Part shown: positions 33,233 through 41,092 of the stretch, piece by piece | Numbering within the stretch: position 1 is the first letter of the stretch | Layout of the letters: every line of letters begins with the position of its first letter | Assembly: GCA_020444425.1 (NCBI GenBank) | Contig: JAHLLB010000019.1 | Location: 1 to 64,000 of the forward strand | Direction of reading: 5' to 3' | DNA length: 64,000 nucleotides | Source: a bacterium | Lineage (GTDB): Bacteria > Electryoneota > Electryoneia > Electryoneales > Electryoneaceae | Notes under the pieces: generated by a model | What the model was told of the DNA's origin: nothing | The model's input: only the letters and a program-made list of their open reading frames with translations | Databases searched by the model: none | Program-made: the position numbers and the translations under genes

Positions 33233-33825
33233 GGCTAATCTAAAGAATTGCACACCGGTGGGAATGGTGTGTTACAGAGGATTCGTTATCCTTCGTCAAC
33301 TATACCAACACGGTGCTTCGGCTCGATGTTGCCTACAAGAGTCCGTAAGCACCGTGAGCACGGGAAACAGTTTGACGGCAGGAAGCGATAAGACTCGCCT
33401 TAGCGCTGAAAAATAATGGCTGCAATTGAGAGACGGCACTCACTTTAGGAGTCCGTGGAGTATGTCCTGCAACCTATCATTGGATGGTGGAGTGCGGGTT
33501 TCACCGAGGTTAACTTACAACGATTGCAGGTTGACGATGTCGGATTCAACATTCCGAAACGGTTGAATTTCGGCTGCAAGTTGCATACAAGTACCAGAGT
33601 TATTTTCCGCCAAACGGTAAACAAACCCCTACTGAAACAATCGTACATCCTGCCAAAACCCCGCAAAAACTCCGAAACGCTGAAAATTTTCAAGCTCGGC
33701 TGATTCCTCACCGCAATTGCCCAGTTTATACTCCATACATGTACATCAAAGTGATGCATCGAAGCACCTATTCTTGAGTTCTACGACCGTATAACGACCT
33801 CGCTATTCATTGTATTGTCTGGTGA
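33233..33825. other. Non-coding, lower-GC stretch
   Basis: I see no gene with coding character. The base composition is visibly more AT-rich than the operons on either side. A six-base inverted repeat CACACC/GGTGTG just after the hemerythrin stop lacks a T-run. The stretch reads as decayed sequence leading into the S8 peptidase fragment. Confidence 0.5.
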
Positions 33826-34177
33826 AAGTGCGGATGAACTATTGATCAGAATCAAAAAGCGTACTCAAGAAGAGGAACAAACTTTTGAAACTGAATCTGA
33901 TCCAAGTCGAAGGACTATCGGTGCGGCGATAAACCGTGGTTCTATCCACAAGGACATTTGGAAAGGACCAGCTGTTGAGATAGCGCAAACGAATGCTCTG
34001 GGTGTGTACCCTGTTGTTGGCTGGTGGCATGAACGAAATCACTTGCAGAAATATAGTAGGAAAACGCGATACGCGCTTGTTGTATCACTGCCCACCCCTG
34101 AACAGGATGTGGACCTGTACACTTCGGTCGCAACGAGAGTTGGGATTACCACACCAGGTGAGATCAATGTTTACTGA
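33826..34177 (+). pseudogene. C-terminal fragment of an S8 family (subtilisin-like) peptidase
   Basis: About 117 codons match the C-terminal module of large S8 peptidases often found next to AAA ATPases: ESADELLIRIKKR, NRGSIHKDIWKGPAVEIA, YPVVGWWHERNHL, then RYALVVSLPTPEQDVDLYTSV. The catalytic Asp, His and Ser regions are absent, and upstream frames are broken. A full protein would be several hundred residues longer. The match is from my memory of the family; the ATPase partner is not here. It is probably the relic of a mobile defence-type gene pair. Confidence 0.6.
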
Positions 34178-34334
34178 TCCCAAGGTTCTGCCTCTGGTAA
34201 ACCTGTATTTCTGGATCGACAAACAGGCTGATGGTACACTGACGGTACATTTGAACAAGATCAGCGAGGGTCATCTGCGGTCAATGAGGGAAAAAGATGT
34301 TCATGTAACCCGCATCAAGTTTGATCTTCACTGA
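34167..34334 (+). CDS. Small hypothetical protein, possibly a remnant
   Basis: A 55-codon frame starts with ATG inside the end of the S8 fragment, preceded by AGGTGAG, and reads MFTDPKVLPLVNLYFWIDKQ onward with plausible composition (TLTVHLNKISEGHLRSMREKDV). I do not recognise a family. It overlaps the fragment stop by 11 bases, as coupled genes do. It ends just before the truncated tRNA. It may be a genuine short gene of the lost element or chance. Confidence 0.3.
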   Translation: MFTDPKVLPLVNLYFWIDKQADGTLTVHLNKISEGHLRSMREKDVHVTRIKFDLH

Positions 34335-34345
34335 TCCTCAGTTGT

Positions 34346-34411
34346 CGTCAGTTTACGCGGTAGCATGATTCCTAATCCGAAGGTAACAGGTTCGAGTCCT
34401 GTCGGGGGTAC
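34346..34411 (+). pseudogene. Truncated tRNA-Arg(CCT), candidate att site
   Basis: The 3' part of a tRNA is intact. The T-arm is ACAGG-TTCGAGT-CCTGT and the acceptor 3' strand CGGGGGT is followed by A and C. An anticodon loop TTCCTAA (Arg, CCT) is visible, but its stem is mispaired and the D-arm and 5' acceptor strand are missing. A strong terminator follows at once. A 3' tRNA piece like this is typical of an integrase attachment site. A near-copy of its last 25-27 bases lies at 43960-43986. Confidence 0.6.
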
Positions 34412-34419
34412 GGAAATAG

Positions 34420-34452
34420 ACGGGAGTTAGCGAAACGCTGGCTCCCGTTTTC
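34420..34452 (+). terminator. Rho-independent terminator after the truncated tRNA
   Basis: ACGGGAGTTAGCG and CGCTGGCTCCCGT pair over 13 bp, with two G-T pairs and an AAA loop, followed by TTTT. This is the terminator expected directly after a tRNA gene, and it indicates that the 3' half here was once part of a functional transcript. Confidence 0.8.
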
Positions 34453-34747
34453 TCGTAACCTGGGGTATTGGTCAACGTGAAGTACTGGTGAGGTAGTAGT
34501 ACCCGGAAGTACGGGTAAAACAGATCAACAACGATTCGGATACTGGGAGCTAACTCTTCACGATTTCTACTGTTAACGAATCTATATCGTTGTAATTGAT
34601 GCAGGGGTAAGAAGTCTTGCACATCGGCAATACATCCCGGCAATCTTACCGGCAGGTCACCAATAATTACGTTGAGCCCTGTGAGAAGGTGGCCCAACGT
34701 GATGATTTTCCGCCGTATCTTGTACCCGTGCCCGTTTGGGGGAAGGT
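34453..34747. other. Intergenic, no gene
   Basis: I see no coding frame or RNA structure of note between the tRNA terminator and the broken sensor gene. Confidence 0.45.
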
Positions 34748-35165
34748 ATGAGCGGTACCACATACCGCGTGCGGATCCATCGTCATCAGTGGCGAGTTTG
34801 TTTCCCCCACCGACTCTGCACGCTGATTCTGCTGGCTTGCGTCGTGTTTGTCACAAACGCAGGCGCGGCGGACTCCATCCGTATCGGCGTGCTCGCTCCG
34901 TACGGCAAAGCGGTTTGCGTCAATCAGTGGCTGGCGACAGCGGACTGGTTGGACACCTCCATCCCTGGTACATCCTTCGATATTGTTCCGCTCACCTACG
35001 ATGAAGCTGTTGATCCGGCAACCTTGCCCGGCCTTTCCTTCGTGATTGTCAATCCGGCGATGTACGTGCAGCTCGAGAAGGAGCATGGCGCGTCCCGGAT
35101 CGCCACCCGCAAGACCGATGTCACCGGAACAGCTGTAACCACTTTCGGCGGTGTGTTATCGCAGG
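34748..35165 (+). pseudogene. N-terminal fragment of a PhnD-like sensor protein
   Basis: The ATG at 34748 follows GGGGGAAGG. About 135 codons give a signal peptide (ending AGAADS) and the first lobe of a PhnD-type periplasmic binding domain: [65 protein letters not shown]. This form is common at the N-terminus of sensor histidine kinases. Similarity stops near 35155 and the sequence runs into a piece of Sbp in another frame. The second lobe and any kinase part are missing. Confidence 0.65.
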
Positions 35166-35179
35166 CTGCAGGAATCGCC

Positions 35180-35625
35180 GGCTGGATCGAACCGGGCAAA
35201 CCGTCACCATCGAGATGTCGCACGGCGGATCGGGCAAACAGGCGCGGTCGGTGATCGACGGGCTGGAAGCGGATGTCGTCACCCTGGCGACCGCCTCCGA
35301 CATCAACGCCATCGCCGCGAACGCCGGCCTGTTGCCGGAAACCTGGCAGACGCAACGTCCGCACAACAGCGCGCCCTATTACTCGACGATGGTGTTCATC
35401 GTCCGCGAGAGCAATCCGAAGCACATTCGTGACTGGGGTGACCTGGTACGGGCAGACGTCTCAGTCATCACCCCGAATCCGAAGACATCCGGCGCGGCCA
35501 GGTGGAGCTATCTCGCCGCCTGGGCGTGGGCGAAAGAGCAGTACTCCAGGGACGAGACAAGAATTCGAGACTACATGGCCGGTCTGTACGCCAATGTCCC
35601 GGTGCTTGACAGCGGCGCGCATCGG
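35180..35625 (+). pseudogene. Internal fragment of sulphate-binding protein Sbp/CysP
   Basis: This piece covers the middle of a periplasmic sulphate-binding protein: [21 protein letters not shown], then [50 protein letters not shown], and [24 protein letters not shown], ending at NVPVLDSGA. The anion-contact motif SGGSGKQ-like and the TSGAARW motif are preserved. The signal peptide, first segment and C-terminal part are lost. The reading frame differs from the fragments before and after it. Confidence 0.75.
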
Positions 35626-35877
35626 CGTTTGGCGTGTGGTTGATCGAACACGGCGTACGTGTTGTTTTCGCTGTGCCGGGGATCGTGCTGGCGACAGTGT
35701 TTGTCACCTTCCCGTTCGTTGCGCGCGAACTGATTCCGGTGATGGAAGCAATCGGCCCGGACGAAGAACTGGCGGCGGTCAGCCTTGGGGCCCGCGGCTG
35801 GCAGATGTTCCGCCGTGTCACCCTGCCGAACATCCGCTGGGGACTACTGTACGGCATCATTCTGTGTACGGCGCGTG
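35626..35877 (+). pseudogene. Internal fragment of sulphate permease CysW
   Basis: About 80 codons match the cytoplasmic-loop region of the sulphate ABC permease Cys[32 protein letters not shown], then [31 protein letters not shown], which is the EAA loop that contacts the ATPase. N- and C-terminal helices are missing. It is joined on the left to the Sbp piece and on the right to CysA without spacer. Confidence 0.75.
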
Positions 35878-36549
35878 CCGTCGCAACTGTCCGGCGGGCA
35901 GCGGCAACGTGTCGCGCTCGCCCGTGCGCTGGCGGTACAGCCGAAAGTGCTGCTGCTCGATGAGCCGTTCGGCGCGTTGGACGCCCGCGTGCGGCAGGAA
36001 CTGCGCGGCTGGCTGCGCAACCTGCAGAAGGAGCTTGGCATCACCACGGTGATGGTCACACACGACCAGGAAGAGGCGATGGAAGTCGCCGACCGCATCG
36101 TAATCATGAACGAAGGCCGCATCGAACAGGTTGGCAGTCCAAATGAACTGTGGGATCACCCGGCCAATCCCTTCGTCTTCGATTTCCTCGGCAACTCGAA
36201 CCTGTTTCACGGTATCGTGCGCTCAGGCTTTATCGAGTTGCCCGGCTGGAAAATGAGATCCAACGGCTGGCCGGAAGCGGGTGAGGTGGATGTGGGGGTG
36301 CGCACGTTCGACGTACGCATCGCACCGTCGCGGAATGGCTCCGGTCGCGTCAAGCGGCTTGTTTCCTCTGGTGAATTCGTGCGGCTCGAGATTGAGCTTC
36401 CGCATGACAAGCGTCTGAACGCACAGATTCACAAGTGCGATCCATCGCTGATCGGAGTCAGCGAGGGGACTCCGATCCGTGTCGAACCGTTGAAAGTCTT
36501 TGTTTTTAGCGACCGGTTAACGATGGGGGTGCCTACGAGCGTTCACTGA
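35878..36549 (+). pseudogene. C-terminal fragment of sulphate-transport ATPase CysA
   Basis: About 223 codons start at [19 protein letters not shown] (signature motif) and include Walker [13 protein letters not shown], the H-loop [16 protein letters not shown] and a C-terminal TOBE-like domain to the normal end. The Walker A half is absent, so it cannot hydrolyse ATP on its own. The frame is intact from the junction to the stop. With the pieces upstream it shows that an sbp-cysTWA operon was reduced by internal deletions while its order was kept. Confidence 0.8.
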
Positions 36550-36632
36550 CAGACATCATTGCATTCTTGCGACGGTGACTTTCCGCGGGTTACATTGTGC
36601 TTGAGTTCACAAGTAACCTGCGGGAGTCTTTT

Positions 36633-38030
36633 GTGCAATCCGCCCAGTTCCGTATCCCCGCTTCCGATCCCCTCGCCACCATCCTCGAAAGCATTACCGA
36701 GGGGGTGATGACGGTTGATCTCGATGACAAGATCACAACGTTCAACCGAGCCGCGGAGAAGATGACCGGCGTACCACGCCACAACGTGTTCGGCCAACGT
36801 TGCAGCGACGTGCTACGCTCCAGCATCTGCGAGGCAAACTGTCCACTACGGGAAACCCTCGAGACCGGCGAACCGGTGATCGCACGCCGGGCGTACATCT
36901 TCAACGCCGCCGGGCACCGTATCCCGGTCAGCATCAGCGCCTCAACGCTGCGGGACGCCGACGGCAAACTGATTGGCGGTGTGGAAACCTTCCGCGATTT
37001 GAGTGTCGTCGAAGAGCTGCGCAAGACGATAACCGTCGGCTACAGCTTCGAAGACATCATCAGCAAAAGCCTGTCAATGCGGAAACTGTTCGACATTCTT
37101 CCGGCCATTGCCCGCAGCAACGCGGTGGTGATGATCGAGGGCGAAAGTGGTGTCGGCAAGGAGTTGCTGGCGCGGGCGATCCACAACCTCGGGCCGAACA
37201 AGGACAAACCGCTGGTATCCGTCAATTGCGGCGCCCTGCCGGATTCGCTGCTCGAATCGGAATTGTTCGGTTACAAGGCCGGCGCGTTCACCGACGCCCG
37301 CAAGGACAAACCGGGCCGTTTCGCCGTCGCGGCGGGCGGCACCATTTTCCTTGACGAAATCGGCGATGTTTCGATGGCGATGCAGGTTCGGCTGCTGCGT
37401 GTGTTGCAGGAAAAGGTCTACACCCCACTCGGTGCGGTGCACGAGGAGCCGATGACCGCGCGGGTGATCGTCGCAACGCACCGTGACCTGGAGGCGCTGG
37501 TCGAACAGGAGAAATTCCGTCTCGATCTATATTTCCGGATCAACGTGATGCGGCTGACCGTGCCGCCGTTGCGTGACCGTCGCGAGGACATTCCGCTGCT
37601 GCTCGACCACCTGATCCAGAAGTACAATCGGTTGTACGGCAAACGCATCGCAACCGTCTCAGCAGATGTCCTCACTCTGCTGATGCACCACGATTTCCCC
37701 GGCAATGTGCGCGAGTTGGAAAATCTGATCGAGCATGCGTTCATCCTCTGCACCGGCCTCGTCATCAACACCGAGCACCTGCCATTGCGCTTCATCGAAC
37801 AGGTCGCGCCGGACCAGGCGGCGATCCCGCAACCGCCGGAATCGTTCGAGGATGTGGAACGTAAACACCTGATCAGTACGCTCGAGAAGTACAAGTGGCA
37901 TCGTGACCGTACCGCCCGGGCGCTGGGGATTCACAAGGCGACGCTGTTCCGCAAGATCAAGAAGTTGGGGATCGAACTGCCGGAACAGGATGGCCGCTCC
38001 AATCCCGCCGCTACCGTCGCAAAACCGTAA
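36633..38030 (+). CDS. PAS domain sigma-54-dependent activator (no receiver domain)
   Basis: The protein has 465 residues. A PAS domain (about residues 10-120) holds a cysteine cluster GQRCSDVL, SSICEANCPL that could bind a metal, haem or Fe-S group. The AAA+ domain has Walker A GESGVGKE, the L1 loop GAFTDA instead of GAFTGA, Walker B GGTIFLDEIGD and the arginine finger region. The C-terminus has a Fis-type helix-turn-helix (DRTARALGIHKATLFRKIKKLG). I start at GTG 36633, which has GGGAG seven bases upstream; a GTG at 36597 is also open. It probably drives the adjacent sigma-54-like promoter at 38236-38252. Confidence 0.88.
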   Translation: MQSAQFRIPASDPLATILESITEGVMTVDLDDKITTFNRAAEKMTGVPRHNVFGQRCSDVLRSSICEANCPLRETLETGEPVIARRAYIFNAAGHRIPVSISASTLRDADGKLIGGVETFRDLSVVEELRKTITVGYSFEDIISKSLSMRKLFDILPAIARSNAVVMIEGESGVGKELLARAIHNLGPNKDKPLVSVNCGALPDSLLESELFGYKAGAFTDARKDKPGRFAVAAGGTIFLDEIGDVSMAMQVRLLRVLQEKVYTPLGAVHEEPMTARVIVATHRDLEALVEQEKFRLDLYFRINVMRLTVPPLRDRREDIPLLLDHLIQKYNRLYGKRIATVSADVLTLLMHHDFPGNVRELENLIEHAFILCTGLVINTEHLPLRFIEQVAPDQAAIPQPPESFEDVERKHLISTLEKYKWHRDRTARALGIHKATLFRKIKKLGIELPEQDGRSNPAATVAKP

Positions 38031-38047
38031 ATATTGTCCGCAGTGAA

Positions 38048-38100
38048 CGTCGCAGAATCGCGACGCTCGACCTCGTTTTCCCTGATGACCGCCCGGTCAT
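38048..38100. promoter_or_regulatory. Two inverted repeats, possible activator sites
   Basis: CGTCGC-N6-GCGACG (38048-38065) and ATGACC-GCCC-GGTCAT (38085-38100) lie between the sigma-54 activator stop and the sigma-54-like promoter. They sit about 140-190 bp before that promoter, a usual distance for upstream activator sequences. Neither is followed by a T-run, so they are poor terminators. The role is inferred. Confidence 0.35.
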
Positions 38101-38235
38101 AAACCCGCAAGAGAGTCCCCCTGCGCTGTACCGGTTCAACTCGCCGGAACCCGTTTGTAGCAGCAACGATACCCTGTGTCCGTTTCCGTCATTTTTCTGG
38201 CGTTCCACCTGTCTCCTGCCCCTACACCCGCCAGA

Positions 38236-38252
38236 TCGGCCTTCGAATTGCT
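38236..38252 (+). promoter_or_regulatory. Candidate sigma-54 promoter before the NifX-like gene
   Basis: CGGCCTTCGAATTGCT has GG and GC separated by ten bases and a TTGC -12 element, matching the -24/-12 layout (TGGCACG-N4-TTGCA) at the core GGC and TTGC. Transcription would begin near 38263, 18 bp before the NifX-like ATG. A sigma-54 activator gene lies directly upstream. Confidence 0.45.
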
Positions 38253-38280
38253 TGATACGTGGCAGCAGGCAGGAGGCACG

Positions 38281-38649
38281 ATGCGGATTGCGATTTCAGA
38301 GTGGAACGAGATGATCAGCCCGGTGTTTGACGAGACCGGCACAGTGCGTCTTGTCAACCTTGACACCGGTGAGATCCAGCGGCTGCCGTTGTCTGGCCTG
38401 GCGGCGGGTGCCCGTGCGGAGGTGTTGCGGACGGCGGGTGTCAGTGACTTGCTCTGCGGCGCAATTTCGCCCTTCGCGTTGAAGGTGTTGACGATGAGCG
38501 GGATACGGGTTCACGCGTGGCTGCATGGTCCGATCGATCGTGCGTTGCAGGCGTTCACGCATGGTGATCTGGACGATCCCCGGTTCACCATGCCCGGTTG
38601 TCAGGCGCTGCGCGACAATCCGGAACAGGGCATGGTGGAAGAGACGTGA
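38281..38649 (+). CDS. NifB/NifX-type small protein
   Basis: The protein has 122 residues matching the NifX/NafY/NifB C-terminal fold (PF02579): MRIAISEWNEMISPVFDETGTVRLVNL, then VSDLLCGAISPFALKVLTMSGIRVHAWLHGPIDRALQAF. Family members bind Fe-Mo or Fe-S precursors, but many stand-alone copies sit in signalling clusters with unknown ligands. No nif genes are near. The ATG at 38281 follows AGGAGG; the longer frame upstream covers the promoter. It is the first gene after the sigma-54-like promoter. Confidence 0.75.
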   Translation: MRIAISEWNEMISPVFDETGTVRLVNLDTGEIQRLPLSGLAAGARAEVLRTAGVSDLLCGAISPFALKVLTMSGIRVHAWLHGPIDRALQAFTHGDLDDPRFTMPGCQALRDNPEQGMVEET

Positions 38650-38710
38650 TACCGGAATCGGTGTCCCATGGCCGTGTCCGGGATCTGCAAGGACGCGACG
38701 GAGACCGGCG

Positions 38711-40528
38711 ATGAGTACGACTTCTGACCAGGGCGGGAAAGCACATGGCGGGTCGAAGTCCCGGGCAAGCGGGGCGGCCGGGAACGGTCTGCAGCGAACC
38801 GAGACGTACTACCGTCACTTACTGAAGACGACGCTTTTACGTCTGTTGCTGATGTATTTCGTGCCGCTGTTGTTGTTGGCGGGATTCTTCCACCTGCAGC
38901 AGTTGAAGCTGATGCGTGAATCGCGCCGTGCACATTTGCAATCCATTGCTGAGCACCAGGCGTACATGCTCGACCTGTTCCTCCGTGAACGGATCGTCAA
39001 CCTCGAGAACGTGATCGACGATCCCCGCCTTCCGGTGCCACCTTCTAACGAGGTGATGGAGCGGCGGCTGGCCGAGTTGCGCAAGACCAGCGACACATTC
39101 GTCGACATCGGCTGGTTCAGCACCAGCGGCAACCTGCTCGCGTACGCCGGCCCGCACCCGGATCTCGAGTCTCGCAACTACGGGATGGAAGCGTGGTTTC
39201 TCGAGTTGCGCGGGTCGGCGGAACAGGTTGTGATCACCGATATTTACATGGGGTTCCGCGAGCAGCCGCACTTCACCATCGCGGTAAACCGCATCATCGA
39301 CGGTCGGTATGTCGTACTGCGGGCGGTGCTGTCGCCGGAACGGATGCGTGAGTACCTGACCACGCTGCAGCACAACGAACAGATCGTCACCTCGTTGTTG
39401 AGCAAGGACGGGTCGGTGCAGGTCGTCGCCGGACGCCAGGATCCAGGTCCGGTGCACTCGGCGATCGTGCCGCCTCGGGATCCGTGGATCGGCACTGGCG
39501 AGTTGCGCGAGAACGGGTCGAGAACCGCCTACGCCTACGCCTGGCTGCGAGCGACGCCGTGGGCGCTGCTGGTCGAGGGTGAGGATGTTGTTGTGCCGAC
39601 GGCGTTGCTCGGCGGTGCCTACTCGGCGTTGATGGCGCTGATCGGCGCGATCCTGGTGATCGAGTTTCTGGTGATTATCTACCGGGCGCGGGTGGTTGTG
39701 CGCAAGCAGCGGCGCACCGACGCACAATCGGCGGAACTGTCCGGTCAGCTGGTTCACGCGGCAAAACTGGCGACGGTCGGCGAGTTGGCGGCGGGCATCG
39801 CGCACGAGATCAACAACCCGTTGGCGATCATCGCTGAGGAAACCGGGCTCGTACGTGACCTGATGGATCCACGGTTCGGCCGCAGCCTGAGTCCGGCGCA
39901 ATTGAACGAACACCTCGACATCATCCACCAGGCGACGTTCCGTTGCCGCGACATCACCCGCAAATTGCTTGGATTCGTGCGGCAGGAAAGCGTCAATCTC
40001 GGCGAACATGACGTCCGGCAAATTCTCGACAACGTGGTGGACGGCCTGCTCGGCCGCGAATTTGAACTGTCCGGCATCCGTGTCGTCAAAGACTACAGCC
40101 CCCATGTCCCGGAGATCACCACCGACCGTCACCTGCTCGAGCAGGTCTTCCTCAACCTGGTGAAAAACGCATACGACGCGATGGACGGCACCGGCACGTT
40201 GACGCTGCATGTCAGCGCAACGCCGGCGTGTTTGTCCATTTCGGTCAGCGACACCGGGTCCGGCATCCCGCCTGAGCTGCTCGAAAAGATCTTCATGCCG
40301 TTTTATACGACAAAGGAAGTCGGGAAGGGGACTGGACTTGGCCTGTCGGTCAGCTTCGGCATCATCAAGAGTTTGCAGGGAAATATTTACGTCGATAGCA
40401 AGCCGGGAGTCGGCAGCATGTTCACTGTCGAACTGCCGGTAGTCTGGAAATCGTCCGCGCGTACATCGGATGCGGGAGTGTGGCAGATGCAGGGCAAAGC
40501 CGTTGTCACCGAAGGAGGGCAGTCGTGA
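38711..40528 (+). CDS. Membrane sensor histidine kinase with periplasmic Cache-type domain
   Basis: The protein has 605 residues. TM1 is near residues 34-56 and TM2 near 292-318, enclosing about 235 periplasmic residues of dCache type (FVDIGWFSTSGNLLAYAGPHPDLESRNYG, then FREQPHFTIAVNRIIDGRYVVLRAVLSPERM). The kinase core has the H-box ELAAGIAHEINNPLAII, N-box LEQVFLNLVKNAYDAMDG, DTGSGIPPE and GKGTGLGLSVS. No HAMP or receiver domain is evident. The nearby receiver domains (41093 and 43249) are its likely targets. The small ligand is unknown; context suggests an anion. The GTG of the CBS gene overlaps its stop. Confidence 0.88.
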   Translation: MSTTSDQGGKAHGGSKSRASGAAGNGLQRTETYYRHLLKTTLLRLLLMYFVPLLLLAGFFHLQQLKLMRESRRAHLQSIAEHQAYMLDLFLRERIVNLENVIDDPRLPVPPSNEVMERRLAELRKTSDTFVDIGWFSTSGNLLAYAGPHPDLESRNYGMEAWFLELRGSAEQVVITDIYMGFREQPHFTIAVNRIIDGRYVVLRAVLSPERMREYLTTLQHNEQIVTSLLSKDGSVQVVAGRQDPGPVHSAIVPPRDPWIGTGELRENGSRTAYAYAWLRATPWALLVEGEDVVVPTALLGGAYSALMALIGAILVIEFLVIIYRARVVVRKQRRTDAQSAELSGQLVHAAKLATVGELAAGIAHEINNPLAIIAEETGLVRDLMDPRFGRSLSPAQLNEHLDIIHQATFRCRDITRKLLGFVRQESVNLGEHDVRQILDNVVDGLLGREFELSGIRVVKDYSPHVPEITTDRHLLEQVFLNLVKNAYDAMDGTGTLTLHVSATPACLSISVSDTGSGIPPELLEKIFMPFYTTKEVGKGTGLGLSVSFGIIKSLQGNIYVDSKPGVGSMFTVELPVVWKSSARTSDAGVWQMQGKAVVTEGGQS

Positions 40529-41088
40529 TCCAAGCACTGAAGCGAGTGCGGGACCTGATGATCTCGCTGGAACAATACGCTGTCGTCGATGAGAACGCGA
40601 CGCTGCTGGAAGCCCTGTATGCGCTGGATCGGGCACAATTCCACGTGCGCAACAACGGTCATCAGCATCGCGCGGTACTGGTACGCAGCCGTGGGGGACG
40701 CATCGTCGGTAAAATCGGTCACCTCGCGTTCCTTCGGGCGTTGCGGACGGTGCATGATGATCCGCGCGGTGAAGACCGGTTGCGGCGGGCTGGTGTCGAT
40801 CAGGAAATGATCCGCCACTCGGAAGGATTCTACCGGCTGCTCAGCGAGGATGTCACCGATCTGTGTGGCAAGGCGCGCACGATCAAGGCGCGGGAGGCGA
40901 TGCGACCGGTCAGCGAACGGATCACCGCGAACGAGAGCCTGATGGATGCGCTGGACGCCTTCGAACGCTGGCAAACCCAGTCACTGCTGGTTACCGACAA
41001 CGGTGGCGCGGTGGGGATTATACGGGCTGTTGACCTGTTCGACGAAATCGCCACGACGATGAAACGCTGTGCTCAGGGGGAGAAGTGA
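40525..41088 (+). CDS. CBS-pair domain protein
   Basis: The protein has 187 residues. Two CBS motifs can be traced: VRDLMISLEQYAVVDENATLLEALYAL...RAVLVRSRGGRIVGKIGHLAFLRAL, and AREAMRPVSERITANESLMDALDAFERWQTQSLLVTDNGGAVGIIRAVDLFDEI. CBS pairs bind adenosine nucleotides or act as ionic-strength sensors. The GTG start lies within the kinase stop, 7 bases after GGAGGG, and its own stop is four bases before the receiver-transporter ATG. It may gate the fused transporter by energy state; this is inference. Confidence 0.82.
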   Translation: MIQALKRVRDLMISLEQYAVVDENATLLEALYALDRAQFHVRNNGHQHRAVLVRSRGGRIVGKIGHLAFLRALRTVHDDPRGEDRLRRAGVDQEMIRHSEGFYRLLSEDVTDLCGKARTIKAREAMRPVSERITANESLMDALDAFERWQTQSLLVTDNGGAVGIIRAVDLFDEIATTMKRCAQGEK

Positions 41089-41092
41089 GCCG

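Noticed and set aside
34346-34411. Functional tRNA-Arg(CCT)
   Set aside because: The anticodon stem is mispaired, and no upstream strand can pair with the acceptor CGGGGGT.
34748-36549. Intact sulphate or phosphonate ABC transporter operon
   Set aside because: Each component is truncated and out of frame with the next. Walker A and most of the permease are missing.
38281-38649. Nitrogen-fixation gene nifX
   Set aside because: No nif structural or cofactor genes are near. The gene sits in a signalling cluster, so only the fold is claimed.
38837-40636. Minus-strand frame of about 600 codons opposite the histidine kinase
   Set aside because: The sense strand gives a complete kinase with all motifs; the antisense product has none.
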